DNA from: Candidatus Poribacteria bacterium
Lineage (GTDB): Bacteria > Poribacteria > WGA-4E > WGA-3G
Reading direction: 5' to 3'
Length of the DNA stretch: 59,612 nt
Assembly: GCA_007571305.1 (NCBI GenBank)
Contig: RKRR01000020.1
Coordinates: 1-59,612, forward strand
Numbering within the stretch: position 1 is the first letter of the stretch; each line of letters starts with the position of its first letter. Under the pieces are notes generated by a model. That model did no database searches. It was not told the DNA's origin and saw only the letters and a list, made by a program, of their open reading frames with translations. The position numbers and the translations under genes were made by a program. Of this stretch, positions 51,433 through 59,612 are shown in pieces.

Positions 51433-52467
51433 CTATAGCCGCACGGTTTCTCCCGTATCGGCAGACTGCATCGCCGCATCGTAGACCTGCATCAACTTCC
51501 GCATTTCTTCAGGCTTAACGACCAACTCTGCACCTTTGTTCAGCACATCGGAAATGTTCTGATAGTAGGATTTCCATGTCGTCTGGACGCTTTCAATAAC
51601 GAGTTCTCTATTCTCGCCGCCTGACTCTGTCCAGACCTTAGCATAGTTTTCGGGATCCTGCTGCGCAGCATCGATATTGCCTGCTACCATCGGTCCCTCC
51701 TGTGGGTCTAAGCCGTATTTGATGAGTCCACCCAAATCCCCGACGATATACCAACGCGGTTTCTCCGCTTTGGAGAGGTTGCTAATCTCAATCTGATACC
51801 GGACATCGTTTTCAAACTTGATGATGAGGTTGGCGTAGTTGCCGATATCAATGTCCCATCTCGAATTGTAGTGAACGTCACAATACACAGACTCAACAGG
51901 GACGGTTACGAGTTGTAGTGCCTGATCTACGAAGTGCGCGGGCCAATCGAAAAGGATACCACCACTCTGATTTTTGACACCTCGCCAACCGCGAGGCGGT
52001 CCATACCGCATAATCGCAACCTGAAAGAGGTAAGGTGTTCCGAGCAGACCGTCGTTGATAATTTTTCTGACAGTATTGTAATCCCAATCCCATCTGCGGT
52101 TATGAAAAACGCTGAGCAGGACGTTGTTTCGCTCACTCGCGGCAATCATCGCGTCCGTTTCGGCAGTATTCATCGCCACGATTTTATCTGTAACGACGTG
52201 CTTACCGGCATCCATCGCCTTGATAGAGAGTTCCGCGTGTGTATCGTGCGGTGTCGCTAATACAACGAGGTCAACAGCGTCATCTGAGATAACTTCGTCA
52301 AGCGTTTGATACATCCGGACGTTTGGGTATGCGGAGCGTGCCGCCTCACGGCGTTCAGCATCCCGTGTCGCAACCGCATAAAGATTCAGTCCATCTGCCA
52401 ATCCGACGAGATAGGTATGAAATGCGCGTCCAGCATAGCCGTAGCCAATAACGGCTGTATTTACCAT
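51433..52467 (-). CDS. Gfo/Idh/MocA-family oxidoreductase
   Basis: A 344-residue NAD(P)-dependent dehydrogenase of the Gfo/Idh/MocA family. The N-terminal Rossmann motif is AVIGYGYAGRAFHTYL, followed by VVLATPHDTHAELSIKAMDA and HVVTDKIVAMNTAETDAMIA, where the usual EKP is DKI. GGILFDWPAHFVDQAL carries the family's late His. It probably acts on a cyclic polyol or sugar, in keeping with the neighbouring sugar-acid enzymes. ATG 52467 has only a distant GGGGG. Confidence 0.9.
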   Translation of the reverse strand: MVNTAVIGYGYAGRAFHTYLVGLADGLNLYAVATRDAERREAARSAYPNVRMYQTLDEVISDDAVDLVVLATPHDTHAELSIKAMDAGKHVVTDKIVAMNTAETDAMIAASERNNVLLSVFHNRRWDWDYNTVRKIINDGLLGTPYLFQVAIMRYGPPRGWRGVKNQSGGILFDWPAHFVDQALQLVTVPVESVYCDVHYNSRWDIDIGNYANLIIKFENDVRYQIEISNLSKAEKPRWYIVGDLGGLIKYGLDPQEGPMVAGNIDAAQQDPENYAKVWTESGGENRELVIESVQTTWKSYYQNISDVLNKGAELVVKPEEMRKLMQVYDAAMQSADTGETVRL

Positions 52468-52494
52468 TTTTTAAACTATTAGCCCCCTGTTTTT

Positions 52495-52615
52495 TATAGT
52501 AAAACCCGAAAATAAGTTGACACTTGTAGGATAGGGTGTTGGTCTCCTGTGCATCAGATAATTTCATAGTTCACACGACGATACAAGTGTATAAGTAATT
52601 ACGGAATCTACTATA
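52495..52615. repeat. Dispersed repeat family C, copy 4 (inverse orientation)
   Basis: A 121-bp element, TATAGTAAAACCCG to CGGAATCTACTATA, with sub-ends ACACTTGTAGGATAG and ATACAAGTGT. It lies between the dehydrogenase and DUF547 genes. Confidence 0.85.
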
Positions 52616-52702
52616 ATTCTACCCAGAACGGCAGCCTGCAACAACGACGTAGGTGGTCAGAATTCAAAAACCGTCGTTAAACCAAACCCTTAATTTTGCG
52701 CC

Positions 52703-53509
52703 TTACGAATTATGAGAAAAATCGTTCAGGCTCCAGTCGTAGTTCAAGTAGTGCAGCTTAACATCTGTCGATTCCAAATACGCTACGTCTTCAAGCGGTA
52801 GGTAATCAGCGAGAAAATCCACTACGCCATCATAACCCTCTTTAAAATCGTCGGCATACCATTTGAAAATTTTTGAGACGTAGATGCGGTGTGTCGCGCG
52901 GTCGATCCGAACATGTTCCGGATTCCGAATAAAGTTAAACGTTGCGGTTTCAAGACGTTCCTCAACTGTGTCAGCAGAAAACGCCCGGTTTTCCAAAGGT
53001 GGGCAACTCCTCGAAGCACACACAAGGATAAAGTGAACGCGCGGATCCACAAATTCCGTACGGATAATGCTGTGTTCAATCTGATTAAGTGTGTAGGTTT
53101 TGCCTGCAACTTGGAACTTAAGTCGAGAGAAAAATCCACTGAACCATTTAACTTTTTGGACACTCCTTGTCGGATAATGGTCGATAACCCCTTTAATGAC
53201 AAGAGCATTGTAAGCGTTGACCCAGAATGCCAACTGTGCATTATAGGACAATTCCGTGGGTTTTGCAACCGCCAACAGATCCAAATATTTCTCTAACTTT
53301 TCAGGGTTCGCCTTTAATTTCGTATAGTTAACCCGTCCATCTTTATCAACATGCTCTTGCAGAACCTGATCAAATAACGCGTCCGAAAAAGCAGAGACTT
53401 CTATAGGTTGCTGGGTCCGTGAATCCTCTTCAACGCGGAAGTGGTATAGAAAAAGTACACTACATACGGATAAAAGTAAGAGAGATATAATTAGAATTCG
53501 TTTTTTCAT
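52703..53509 (-). CDS. DUF547 domain protein, membrane anchored or exported
   Basis: A 268-residue protein: N-terminal hydrophobic segment (ILIISLLLLSVCSVLFLY), likely a signal anchor, then DUF547 with AFWVNAYNALVIKGVIDHYP, LNQIEHSIIRTEFVDPRVHF and LVCASRSCPPLENRAF. The family is widespread with no settled function; its conserved C/H/D residues suggest an enzyme. ATG 53509 is taken; TTG 53518 is possible. Followed 25 bp upstream on the same strand by an enolase-superfamily gene. Confidence 0.88.
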   Translation of the reverse strand: MKKRILIISLLLLSVCSVLFLYHFRVEEDSRTQQPIEVSAFSDALFDQVLQEHVDKDGRVNYTKLKANPEKLEKYLDLLAVAKPTELSYNAQLAFWVNAYNALVIKGVIDHYPTRSVQKVKWFSGFFSRLKFQVAGKTYTLNQIEHSIIRTEFVDPRVHFILVCASRSCPPLENRAFSADTVEERLETATFNFIRNPEHVRIDRATHRIYVSKIFKWYADDFKEGYDGVVDFLADYLPLEDVAYLESTDVKLHYLNYDWSLNDFSHNS

Positions 53510-53533
53510 ATTTTTCAATCAATGAATCGTCCC

Positions 53534-54613
53534 TCACGCATACTGTTCCAAAACATCTCGATCAATCTCAATTCCCAATCCAGGTGCTTGCGGAACGTCA
53601 ACGTATCCATCAACGGCCTTGATAGGTTGCCGTGCCAACGCCGTGCGGAGACGGTTCTCAGTCATATCAAATTCCAACAGCGAAGGGATCGGATTGAGTG
53701 CTTGAGGAGCATCTGGAAGTGTGGCTTGCCAGTGCAACGTCGCGGCGAGGCGGATACTGCCACCCCACATGTGAGGCAACACCCGAATGTAGTTCGCACT
53801 CGCCATCGCAGCGATTTTTCGGCACTCCGTAAAACCGCCTGCGATGCTCAGATCGGGTTGCACAATATCCAATCCGCGTTCCTGTAGCAGGTATCGGAAC
53901 GCCCAACGTCCTTTTAGCATCTCGCCGCCAGCGATTCGGACCTTCAGTGCGTGTCGGATCTCCCGATAGCCTGTTACATCGTCGCTGGTAATCGGTTCCT
54001 CATACCAGAAGAGGTCGTAGTCTAAAATCTTCTGCCCAACGTTAATTGCAGTCCCGACATCGTAACCACAGTTCGCATCCACAGCCAAGAGCGTATCGTT
54101 ACCAATGGCATGCCGGACCGCGGCGACGTTCCTTACATCGTAATCCTCACCGAAACCGATTTTCATCTTGACAGCGAGGAATCCCGCATCGACGTAGCCT
54201 TTCGCTTCGTCCATCAACGCTTGCGTTATGTCGGGTTTGTCTTTCTTGAAAAGCCCACTGGCATAGGCCGGAATCTTCAATCGAAACGCGCCGCCGAGCA
54301 GCTGATAGATTGGCATATCAAGTGCTTTTCCCATGATGTCCCATAGAGCGATGTCTATCCCGCTCAGCGCGCCGATATCGCCTCGCATCCTCTCCCAAAT
54401 CCGTTCCGTTTCAAAGGGCGATTGTCCAATCAGATGCGCTTCAACCGCAGAAGTAGACGGAACGCTCACGCCTTCCCCCCAGCCAGTAATGCCGGCATCT
54501 GTGCGAATTTCGACAACGACGGCGGTTCGCGTGTTCGTCCAACCGCGTGAGTTCGCAAAGGGTTCCATAAGCGGATAACGTAGGTTGTATGTTTTAACAT
54601 CGGTAATTTTCAT
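53534..54613 (-). CDS. Mandelate racemase/muconate lactonising enzyme-type protein
   Basis: A 359-residue enolase-superfamily enzyme with a canonical MLE-type active site: K-x-K (LAVKMKIGFG), Asp in AVDANCGYD, Glu in WYEEPI and GGEMLKG, and late LPHMWGGSIRLA with His. ALSGIDIALWDIMGKALDMP opens the barrel. Unlike the two galactonate-type enzymes it keeps the KxK lysines, so an epimerase, cycloisomerase or broad dehydratase role fits better. Substrate unknown. Confidence 0.9.
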   Translation of the reverse strand: MKITDVKTYNLRYPLMEPFANSRGWTNTRTAVVVEIRTDAGITGWGEGVSVPSTSAVEAHLIGQSPFETERIWERMRGDIGALSGIDIALWDIMGKALDMPIYQLLGGAFRLKIPAYASGLFKKDKPDITQALMDEAKGYVDAGFLAVKMKIGFGEDYDVRNVAAVRHAIGNDTLLAVDANCGYDVGTAINVGQKILDYDLFWYEEPITSDDVTGYREIRHALKVRIAGGEMLKGRWAFRYLLQERGLDIVQPDLSIAGGFTECRKIAAMASANYIRVLPHMWGGSIRLAATLHWQATLPDAPQALNPIPSLLEFDMTENRLRTALARQPIKAVDGYVDVPQAPGLGIEIDRDVLEQYA

Positions 54614-54631
54614 AACTTCGGCATTTGTGGT

Positions 54632-54746
54632 GTAATTCCAGACTGTCCCTCATGTAGCATAGGCTGTTAGCCTGTGTATAAATGTAGCATAGGAAATCGT
54701 TGGTCTCCTGTGCATCCTAAAGACTTGTCCGTAGCAATTTGGGTTA
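54632..54746. repeat. Dispersed repeat family B, copy 3
   Basis: A 115-bp shortened copy: TAATTCCAGACTGTCC at the left and GCAATTTGGGTTA at the right, with AGGCTGTTAGCCT and GGAAATCGTTGGTCTCC hairpins. Some internal sequence is missing compared with 39892. Confidence 0.7.
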
Positions 54747-54791
54747 TTTTACCATATCTCCACATTTTTTGGAGAAAAAGCAGACGCAGTA

Positions 54792-56357
54792 TCATCTGAG
54801 TGCCCCTGCCACCAAAACCAGGTCTTGAATGTTGACCACACCATCTTCATTGATGTCCGCCGTATTCTGCCCAGTTTGCCCGAACTGCGACGCAACGAGG
54901 ACGAGATCCTGGACATTGACGGTGCCGTCGGTGTTGATATCTCCTTCGAGTTGTGATAACTCGCTGGCACCGTCAACGTTGATATCTCCTTCGGGGTGGG
55001 ATGGTATCAGTTCCCACATCTGAATCGTGCGGTCATAACTCCCACTCGCTAAGGCCCTCCCATCAGACGAGAACGCCACGGAAAGAACACCACCCGTATG
55101 CCCTTTAAGGGGCTGTAAGTATTGCCCAGTGTGAGCATCCCACAACCGAATAGTGTCATCATACAACTGAATTGTCCGGTCACTACCCCCACTTACTATG
55201 GTCCTCCCATCAAGCGAGAACGCCACGGAATTGACATCACCTATATGCCCCTCAAGTATCTGCAGGTTTTGCCCTGTTTTAGCATTCCACAAGCGAATCG
55301 TCTGATCATAACCTCCGCTCGCTAACGTCCTTCCATCAGGAGAGAACGCTACGGAAAGGATACCGTCCGTATGCCCTTCAAGTGCCAGTGTGTGTTGTCC
55401 AGTGTGAGCATCCCACAACCGTATCGTCTTGTCATAACTCCCACTCGCTAACGTGCTACCATCGGGAGAAAACACTACAGAACGGATATAATCCGTATGC
55501 CCTTCAAGTGCCGGCTTGTGTTCGCCGGTGTTGGCATCCCATAACCGAAGTTTATTGTCATAGCCTCCGCTCGCTAACGTGCTACCATCGGGAGAGAACG
55601 CTACGGAACGGACACCATCTGTATGCTCCTCAAGTGTTTGCAAGTGTTGTCCTGTTTTGGCATCCCACAAGCGAATCGTCCGGTCCCAACTTCCACTCGC
55701 CAACGTGTGGCCATCAGGAGAGAACGCTAAGCAAGTAACACCATCCGTATGCCCTCTAAGTGTCTGCAGGTGCTCGCCGGTGTTGGCATCCCACAAGCGA
55801 ATCGTCCGGTCCCAACTTCCACTCGCCAACGTGTGGCCATCAGGAGAGAACGCTACGGCATGGACGTTACTCGTATGCCCCTCAAGTGCCAGTTTGTACT
55901 GGTCGCTTGGGACACCTTCTACTTCTGCTGGAATGCTCGTCACTGTTCCTCCTAGCGTGAGCCGTAGCATGTTCCGGCTACTATATTTTCCCCATACACC
56001 ATTGAAGTTAATCTCGCCGACCCATCTGTATTCACCGGGAAGTGTTACCACATAGCCGTATAATCCGGTAGCTCTGTTTGAATCAGAAACATCAACCCAA
56101 GGGCTTAGTGAATCATCCCGCCTCTGCCATTTAGAATTGCGAACTGAGTCGAGAGAAACAGTGCTGCGGGTTGTTGCGAAGTAGACATCTGATCTTCGGC
56201 CCACAGAGGACACAAAAGCGATTTGGACACCATCCCTGAGTAGATAGACAGATGATATAACGGTATATTCGTCCGCAGCCTGACCATAACCAATGCCTAT
56301 CAGCACAATACCTAAAATCACTACCAAGTTTTTTCGATGAACAATTGCATTTTTCAT
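54792..56357 (-). CDS. Exported WD40 propeller with C-terminal dockerin-like repeats
   Basis: A 521-residue exported protein. Residues 1-27 are a signal peptide ([18 protein letters not shown]); about 28-150 a beta-rich domain of its own; about 160-460 seven WD40 blades, each GHT...VAFSPDG.TLASGS.D.TIRLWD. The sixth blade has a small internal duplication ([13 protein letters not shown]). The last 60 residues carry dockerin type I F-hand loops ([20 protein letters not shown] and [20 protein letters not shown]) plus a broken third copy. Start ATG 56357 overlaps the LamG stop as ATGA. The two proteins may form a surface complex; no cohesin is visible. Confidence 0.9.
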   Translation of the reverse strand: MKNAIVHRKNLVVILGIVLIGIGYGQAADEYTVISSVYLLRDGVQIAFVSSVGRRSDVYFATTRSTVSLDSVRNSKWQRRDDSLSPWVDVSDSNRATGLYGYVVTLPGEYRWVGEINFNGVWGKYSSRNMLRLTLGGTVTSIPAEVEGVPSDQYKLALEGHTSNVHAVAFSPDGHTLASGSWDRTIRLWDANTGEHLQTLRGHTDGVTCLAFSPDGHTLASGSWDRTIRLWDAKTGQHLQTLEEHTDGVRSVAFSPDGSTLASGGYDNKLRLWDANTGEHKPALEGHTDYIRSVVFSPDGSTLASGSYDKTIRLWDAHTGQHTLALEGHTDGILSVAFSPDGRTLASGGYDQTIRLWNAKTGQNLQILEGHIGDVNSVAFSLDGRTIVSGGSDRTIQLYDDTIRLWDAHTGQYLQPLKGHTGGVLSVAFSSDGRALASGSYDRTIQMWELIPSHPEGDINVDGASELSQLEGDINTDGTVNVQDLVLVASQFGQTGQNTADINEDGVVNIQDLVLVAGALR

Positions 56358-57238
56358 TGCTTCAGTCGTCCCCATGTCGTGGTGAGTTTTTCTTCTGCCT
56401 CAACTGCAAGTAAGTTCCCTGTCTGCGCACCGCCTTCACCTACCAGATGATAGGCATTGCCGGATGCATCTGAGAATTCCCGTGTTCCACTCGGCTCATC
56501 AAAATGCCACAACGCAGCCGTCTTTGCATCATTTTTGAATTTGTCGTCTGGCATAAAGTCTTTTTTTTTAATATCGTAACGAGCCTCCGTTGAGATGCGG
56601 ACCTCATCAATATACCCAGTAAAGGAAGCATAATTGGGCCCGCCAGGCTCTTCAATTATTTTTCCAAACCCTCCAAGCACGAAGCCCAGTGGACGCAAAG
56701 CACGAGGATCTTTATCATGTCCGAGAGGATCCCCGAGTGCCCGTATCGCTACGAAATCATTGACGATCATTGTTGTCTGGTCCCCATTTGACTGGTAAGC
56801 GATGTGGTGCCATTGATTCGGCTCAAGCGGGATCGGGACAGGAAATATCAGACCAAACTCTCCATCAATATAGGCATTCATTAGCAAGATGAGGTCCCCC
56901 TTCGGGGGCTCAATATTGAGTCGATTCGCCACAGCATTTAGCCACGGTTGAAGACCATCGTTCACGATGAGCATAAACGCCTGTTGATGGAGTATCGTCA
57001 ATAACGTGTTCCCGTTATCGGACGGTGTGGTGGGATATATCCATGCTTCAAAGGTGAACTCTTCGGTTCCGTTGGGTAAAGGTCTACCAAAGGTTTGAAA
57101 ATCTAAAACGGCGTGGTCGTCGTCCCCATCGAGGACTAAATAGTTTCCCCCTGCGGGTGAAGCGGGTGGAAACGCTTTGACACTCAGCGGGAGTAATAGA
57201 AGTAAAGAGAGACATGCAAGAAGGTGTCGGTATCTCAT
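56354..57238 (-). CDS. Secreted LamG/concanavalin A-like domain protein
   Basis: A 294-residue exported protein: signal peptide residues 1-22 ([17 protein letters not shown]), LamG domain from about 30 ([58 protein letters not shown]) and a late [20 protein letters not shown] block. The tail [19 protein letters not shown] shows the same C-terminal signature as in 4923 and 44799. GGAG lies close to ATG 57238. Coupled to the WD40-dockerin gene. Confidence 0.87.
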   Translation of the reverse strand: MRYRHLLACLSLLLLLPLSVKAFPPASPAGGNYLVLDGDDDHAVLDFQTFGRPLPNGTEEFTFEAWIYPTTPSDNGNTLLTILHQQAFMLIVNDGLQPWLNAVANRLNIEPPKGDLILLMNAYIDGEFGLIFPVPIPLEPNQWHHIAYQSNGDQTTMIVNDFVAIRALGDPLGHDKDPRALRPLGFVLGGFGKIIEEPGGPNYASFTGYIDEVRISTEARYDIKKKDFMPDDKFKNDAKTAALWHFDEPSGTREFSDASGNAYHLVGEGGAQTGNLLAVEAEEKLTTTWGRLKQ

Positions 57239-57340
57239 TTTTTATCTCCTTTCTCGTCACAGATAAATACCTATGCGTAAGGCACAAGTAATCAAGATAC
57301 CTAACGTTCAATGTCCTTTCACGGTTTACCTTATAATTCA

Positions 57341-57538
57341 TAACCCAAATTTCCATTTCTGTAGCATAGGAGACTGTTGGTTTCCTGTGCATAAATGTGC
57401 GCAAACTCAAGTGGACGCTACAAAAATATCCAAATCCTTCATTTTTGCGAAAAGTTTGGTGTATTCCGTGTCATTTTCGGTGTGAAAATGCACAGGAAAC
57501 CAACGGTCTCCTATGCTACAAGGTAGCAACTTAGGCTA
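57341..57538. repeat. Dispersed repeat family B, copy 4 (longest)
   Basis: A 198-bp copy from TAACCCAAATTTCC to GGTAGCAACTTAGGCTA, containing two GTAGCATAGGAGACC-type hairpin modules in opposite orientation. It fills most of the 328-bp gap 57239-57566. Confidence 0.8.
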
Positions 57539-57566
57539 TAATAACCTTAAAACCTGTAACATCTCA

Positions 57567-59048
57567 TCAGATATCCGTCCGGAAGAATTTCAGAAACGCC
57601 ACGGTTGCTAACACGATTACGAAGAAGCAGAGCAGGAGTAAATCCAAAGTGCCGTGCTGGAGCGTCTCTTCTAAGCCCAACGCTATGAGCGGCGGGGGCG
57701 GCATTGGAGGTGGAATTTCTTCTGTATAGATAGCCCCTGGATCTTCTGACATTTTGCTGAACATTTCCGCATCAAGTGTCTCATAGTAGCGAGTTCCTGT
57801 TTGGAAGTAGGTGTTTTTTGTCGCCTGACCGGTTTGCATAGCATCCGTTGCGAGAAAAATGAAAGATGCCGTAGGTGTGATCCGAGAAAAGTTTATGCCG
57901 ATTGCATCTTGGTGTTTTCTCTCTTGCTGATAACGCTTATCCAGTTGAGTCGCGATGTCCCGATATTTTAACCGAGCCTCCTCTTCAAGAGGCCCCATCT
58001 TCTCATTTACTTTCTCCCTGTGTGCCGAGTCAAGGGCAAAAATCATGGATTTCCCCGGGGTGGAGTTAGATTCCCTCAGCACTTCAGATAACACTTCAGA
58101 CATCATTTTGCTTCTTTCTGCTTCGAGGGAATCTCGTAATTCTGCCCGTCTCGCAGTTTTCTCCTTGTAGACGCTCTCCGCTGTTGAAGTCGGCGCGACG
58201 ATTTGTGCCGCGAGAAAACCAACACGTGGTAAGATGAGAACGGTAAACACCCAAATAGTGAAGACAACGATGAGTGCTGTTTTGGAACTGTCGAAATAAA
58301 TTGAGATCACTGCCCCCATCGCAAAAAAGACCGCAATGTAGAGCAGCGAGACGAAAATAAGGTAAAGGATACGCAAAAAGATGCCTTGCTCAGCCAGTGG
58401 GAATCCTTGCCAGACAAGCACAAGTAAGCCAATAATTAACGAGATTAAGAATGGAAGAATGAATACGAGGTATCCACCAATGAGTTTGCTCGACAAAAAG
58501 ATATCGCGTGGCAGCGCATTGGCGAGGGTTATGCGAAGCGTCCCTGCTTCTCTTTCGCCGGCAACCGCATCAAACGTGAACAACAGTGCCAATAGACTAA
58601 AGACAGTGCTGACAACGAACACGAAGTCGAGATGCCCCAAAAGGAAGGCTATTGGCGCGGTAGAGAGTGCCGCTTCTCCTCGCCTTATTCCGTTGCGCGT
58701 CATACCGAGATAACTCGGAAGGGCAGATTCTAAACCCGTCGCAAACACACTTAAAGGCGTAGGTTTAAGAATCAGTTTAGAAACTTCAAAATTCGGGTCT
58801 GTCGCCGTTTTTGCGGTGAAGCTAAAGGATTGTGTCGGCCCTGCCGACTCCTCACCATTTTCGTCTTCGATCGTGTCTTCGTCTTTGAGTTTTTCTTGTT
58901 CTTGATAGTCTATTTGGCGTTGGAGATAGTGATGATAATTGATATGCAAATTGAGCGGGATGAGCAATACACACATCAGCAGAAGAGCGACGAACCGGGC
59001 ACTCAAGATATGATGCATAATCTCTTTCTGGATTAACGTCATTAACAT
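57567..59048 (-). CDS. ABC-2-type transporter permease (DUF3526-like)
   Basis: A 493-residue ABC permease. One N-terminal helix, a large outside loop (about 45-130) with acidic DEDTIEDENGEESAG, then several helices including AVAGEREAGTLRITLANALP, the conserved ABC-2 sequence. A second long loop (about 290-400) lies before the last helix, and a proline-rich EEIPPPMPPPPL precedes it. This layout fits DUF3526-like permeases of efflux or gliding-type exporters. No ATPase gene is visible near it; one may lie beyond the IS element. GAGGAGGGG 8 bp before ATG 59048. Confidence 0.85.
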   Translation of the reverse strand: MLMTLIQKEIMHHILSARFVALLLMCVLLIPLNLHINYHHYLQRQIDYQEQEKLKDEDTIEDENGEESAGPTQSFSFTAKTATDPNFEVSKLILKPTPLSVFATGLESALPSYLGMTRNGIRRGEAALSTAPIAFLLGHLDFVFVVSTVFSLLALLFTFDAVAGEREAGTLRITLANALPRDIFLSSKLIGGYLVFILPFLISLIIGLLVLVWQGFPLAEQGIFLRILYLIFVSLLYIAVFFAMGAVISIYFDSSKTALIVVFTIWVFTVLILPRVGFLAAQIVAPTSTAESVYKEKTARRAELRDSLEAERSKMMSEVLSEVLRESNSTPGKSMIFALDSAHREKVNEKMGPLEEEARLKYRDIATQLDKRYQQERKHQDAIGINFSRITPTASFIFLATDAMQTGQATKNTYFQTGTRYYETLDAEMFSKMSEDPGAIYTEEIPPPMPPPPLIALGLEETLQHGTLDLLLLCFFVIVLATVAFLKFFRTDI

Positions 59049-59333
59049 TAAGGCAACCCCTCCTCACATTGGCAGATAAAGCGTAAGGTTAAACTGTCTT
59101 AAATATGGGATATGCTATTCTTCAGTTATTAAAACACGCAAGGACGAAAAGGGTAACGAAATTTGTTTGATTATCCTGAAAATCCAGGATTCAGACCACT
59201 CCTATTCCTCTAAGAGAAAACAGCAGAACTTGATATTTTTTTCGCTTTAATTTAACATAGATGCAACCTTAATAGCGGTTTCACCGAATTCTTTTGTAGC
59301 ATAACGTGAGTTTGATAAATATTCGTCTATTTT

Positions 59334-59397
59334 TTGTAGAAAGAGACCCCTTTTGGTATAATGAAGTCAATCCATTTCATTTTCTTCACCAAAAGGA
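59334..59397 (+). promoter_or_regulatory. Transposase promoter with RBS-sequestering inverted repeat
   Basis: TTGTAG 59334-59339 and TATAAT 59358-59363 (18 bp). CCTTTTGGT at 59350-59358 is complementary to ACCAAAAGG at 59389-59397, which overlaps the ribosome site AAAGGAG (59393-59399). Transcripts starting at this promoter lack the left arm, while readthrough transcripts contain it and would hide the ribosome site. The interval 59049-59333 holds no gene; near 59291 it has the TTTTGTAGCATAAC motif of the dispersed repeats. Confidence 0.55.
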
Positions 59398-59405
59398 GTT
59401 CTCTG

Positions 59406-59612
59406 ATGCGTATTGTATCACTCTTCTGTGAAATAGACGACTTTTTTCTGATGTATGAAGCATATATCCGTAGACACTGCCTTCCGAGCGAGGCGGCTTC
59501 TGAACCCCGGGGGCGTCCGAGACAGCTCCACCCGAGTGAGGTGATGACGATCTTGATCGCTTTTCATCAAAGTAACTATCGGACTTTCAAGCATTCTTAT
59601 CTCAAACATGTC
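59406..59612 (+). CDS. IS982-family transposase, N-terminal part (runs off the window)
   Basis: The frame from ATG 59406 reads MRIVSLFCEIDDFFLMYEAY, then GRPRQLHPSEVMTILIAFHQ and SNYRTFKHSYLKHV to the window edge without a stop. FCEIDDF and SEVMTILIAFHQS.YR.FK are the opening of IS982-family DDE transposases. AAAGGAG lies 6 bp before the ATG. The left end of the IS is probably near 59303 (AACGTGAGTTTGAT). Confidence 0.85.
   Translation, partial: MRIVSLFCEIDDFFLMYEAYIRRHCLPSEAASEPRGRPRQLHPSEVMTILIAFHQSNYRTFKHSYLKHV

Noticed and set aside
55021..55911. Regular repeats suggesting a CRISPR array
   Set aside because: The period is about 126 bp and codes WD40 blades; there are no short identical repeats with unique spacers.
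55382..56055. Open frames on the plus strand opposite the WD40 gene
   Set aside because: They are antisense shadows created by the repeated blades, with no ribosome sites or family resemblance.
1..59612. rRNA operon or prophage
   Set aside because: No rRNA-like conserved segments and no structural phage genes were seen; the only structural RNA gene found is tRNA-Leu.

Overview
The window looks like a bacterial chromosome segment from a poorly characterised environmental lineage, most probably Candidatus Poribacteria or a close relative. This rests on gene content recognised by eye, not on a search: four phytanoyl-CoA-dioxygenase (PhyH) proteins, four mandelate-racemase/enolase-superfamily dehydratases, two sulfatases, three secreted LamG proteins with the same C-terminal tail, a WD40-dockerin protein, DUF6785/DUF6784, and many small dispersed hairpin repeats. 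Several sigma70-type promoters with near-consensus boxes and 17-18 bp spacers are visible.

Layout. 1-5.7 kb: the tail of an IS1595-like transposase, a frameshifted DNA methyltransferase fused to a nuclease-like domain, a sulfatase, a tandem PhyH protein and a LamG protein. 5.9-10 kb: a creatininase-family hydrolase, then a translationally coupled pair (polytopic membrane protein and helical-toroid enzyme-like protein). 10-17 kb: two PhyH enzymes, a DUF4258/YgiT-like toxin-antitoxin pair, a GIY-YIG protein, a DUF6785/DUF6784 membrane protein cut by an in-frame TAG, and an HNH restriction enzyme with an apparent phosphorothioate-DNA-binding domain. 17.5-27.6 kb: catabolic genes (three enolase-superfamily enzymes, alcohol dehydrogenase, nitrilase-fold amidohydrolase, PhyH, sialidase-like propeller) and two SAM methyltransferases. 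27.7-40 kb: more housekeeping content (ugd, MoxR ATPase, GHMP kinase, HU, asd, mtnK, a CbpA-type DnaJ, an aspartate aminotransferase), interleaved with an Rpn-like nuclease, an HSDR_N-like nuclease and a membrane helix-hairpin-helix protein. 40-45.5 kb: a methyltransferase-HNH fusion, a membrane protein, a second sulfatase, gamma-glutamylcyclotransferase and a LamG protein. 45.8-59 kb: tRNA-Leu(CAG), MFS transporter, macro-domain protein, DUF58 protein, a second nitrilase-fold protein, terpenoid-cyclase-fold repeat protein, Gfo/Idh/MocA dehydrogenase, DUF547, an enolase-superfamily enzyme, WD40-dockerin, LamG and an ABC-2 permease. The window ends inside an IS982-family transposase.

How the genes fit together. 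The sulfatases, sialidase-like protein, enolase-superfamily dehydratases, Gfo/Idh/MocA and alcohol dehydrogenases and LamG/dockerin surface proteins suggest scavenging of sulfated, acidic glycans and sugar acids. The accessory layer is rich in DNA-cleaving modules: two beta-class methyltransferases with similar N-termini but different fused nuclease domains (PD-(D/E)xK-like and HNH), an SBD-HNH enzyme, GIY-YIG, Rpn and HSDR_N proteins.

The least explained structure is a set of three miniature inverted-repeat families (A, B, C; about 115-200 bp, at least 12 copies plus remnants). They share hairpin modules of the form stem-GTT-stem and sit at gene ends, some overlapping stop codons. Two genes are interrupted by in-frame TAG codons and one by a probable one-base deletion; because TAG ends many intact genes here, the standard code is assumed.
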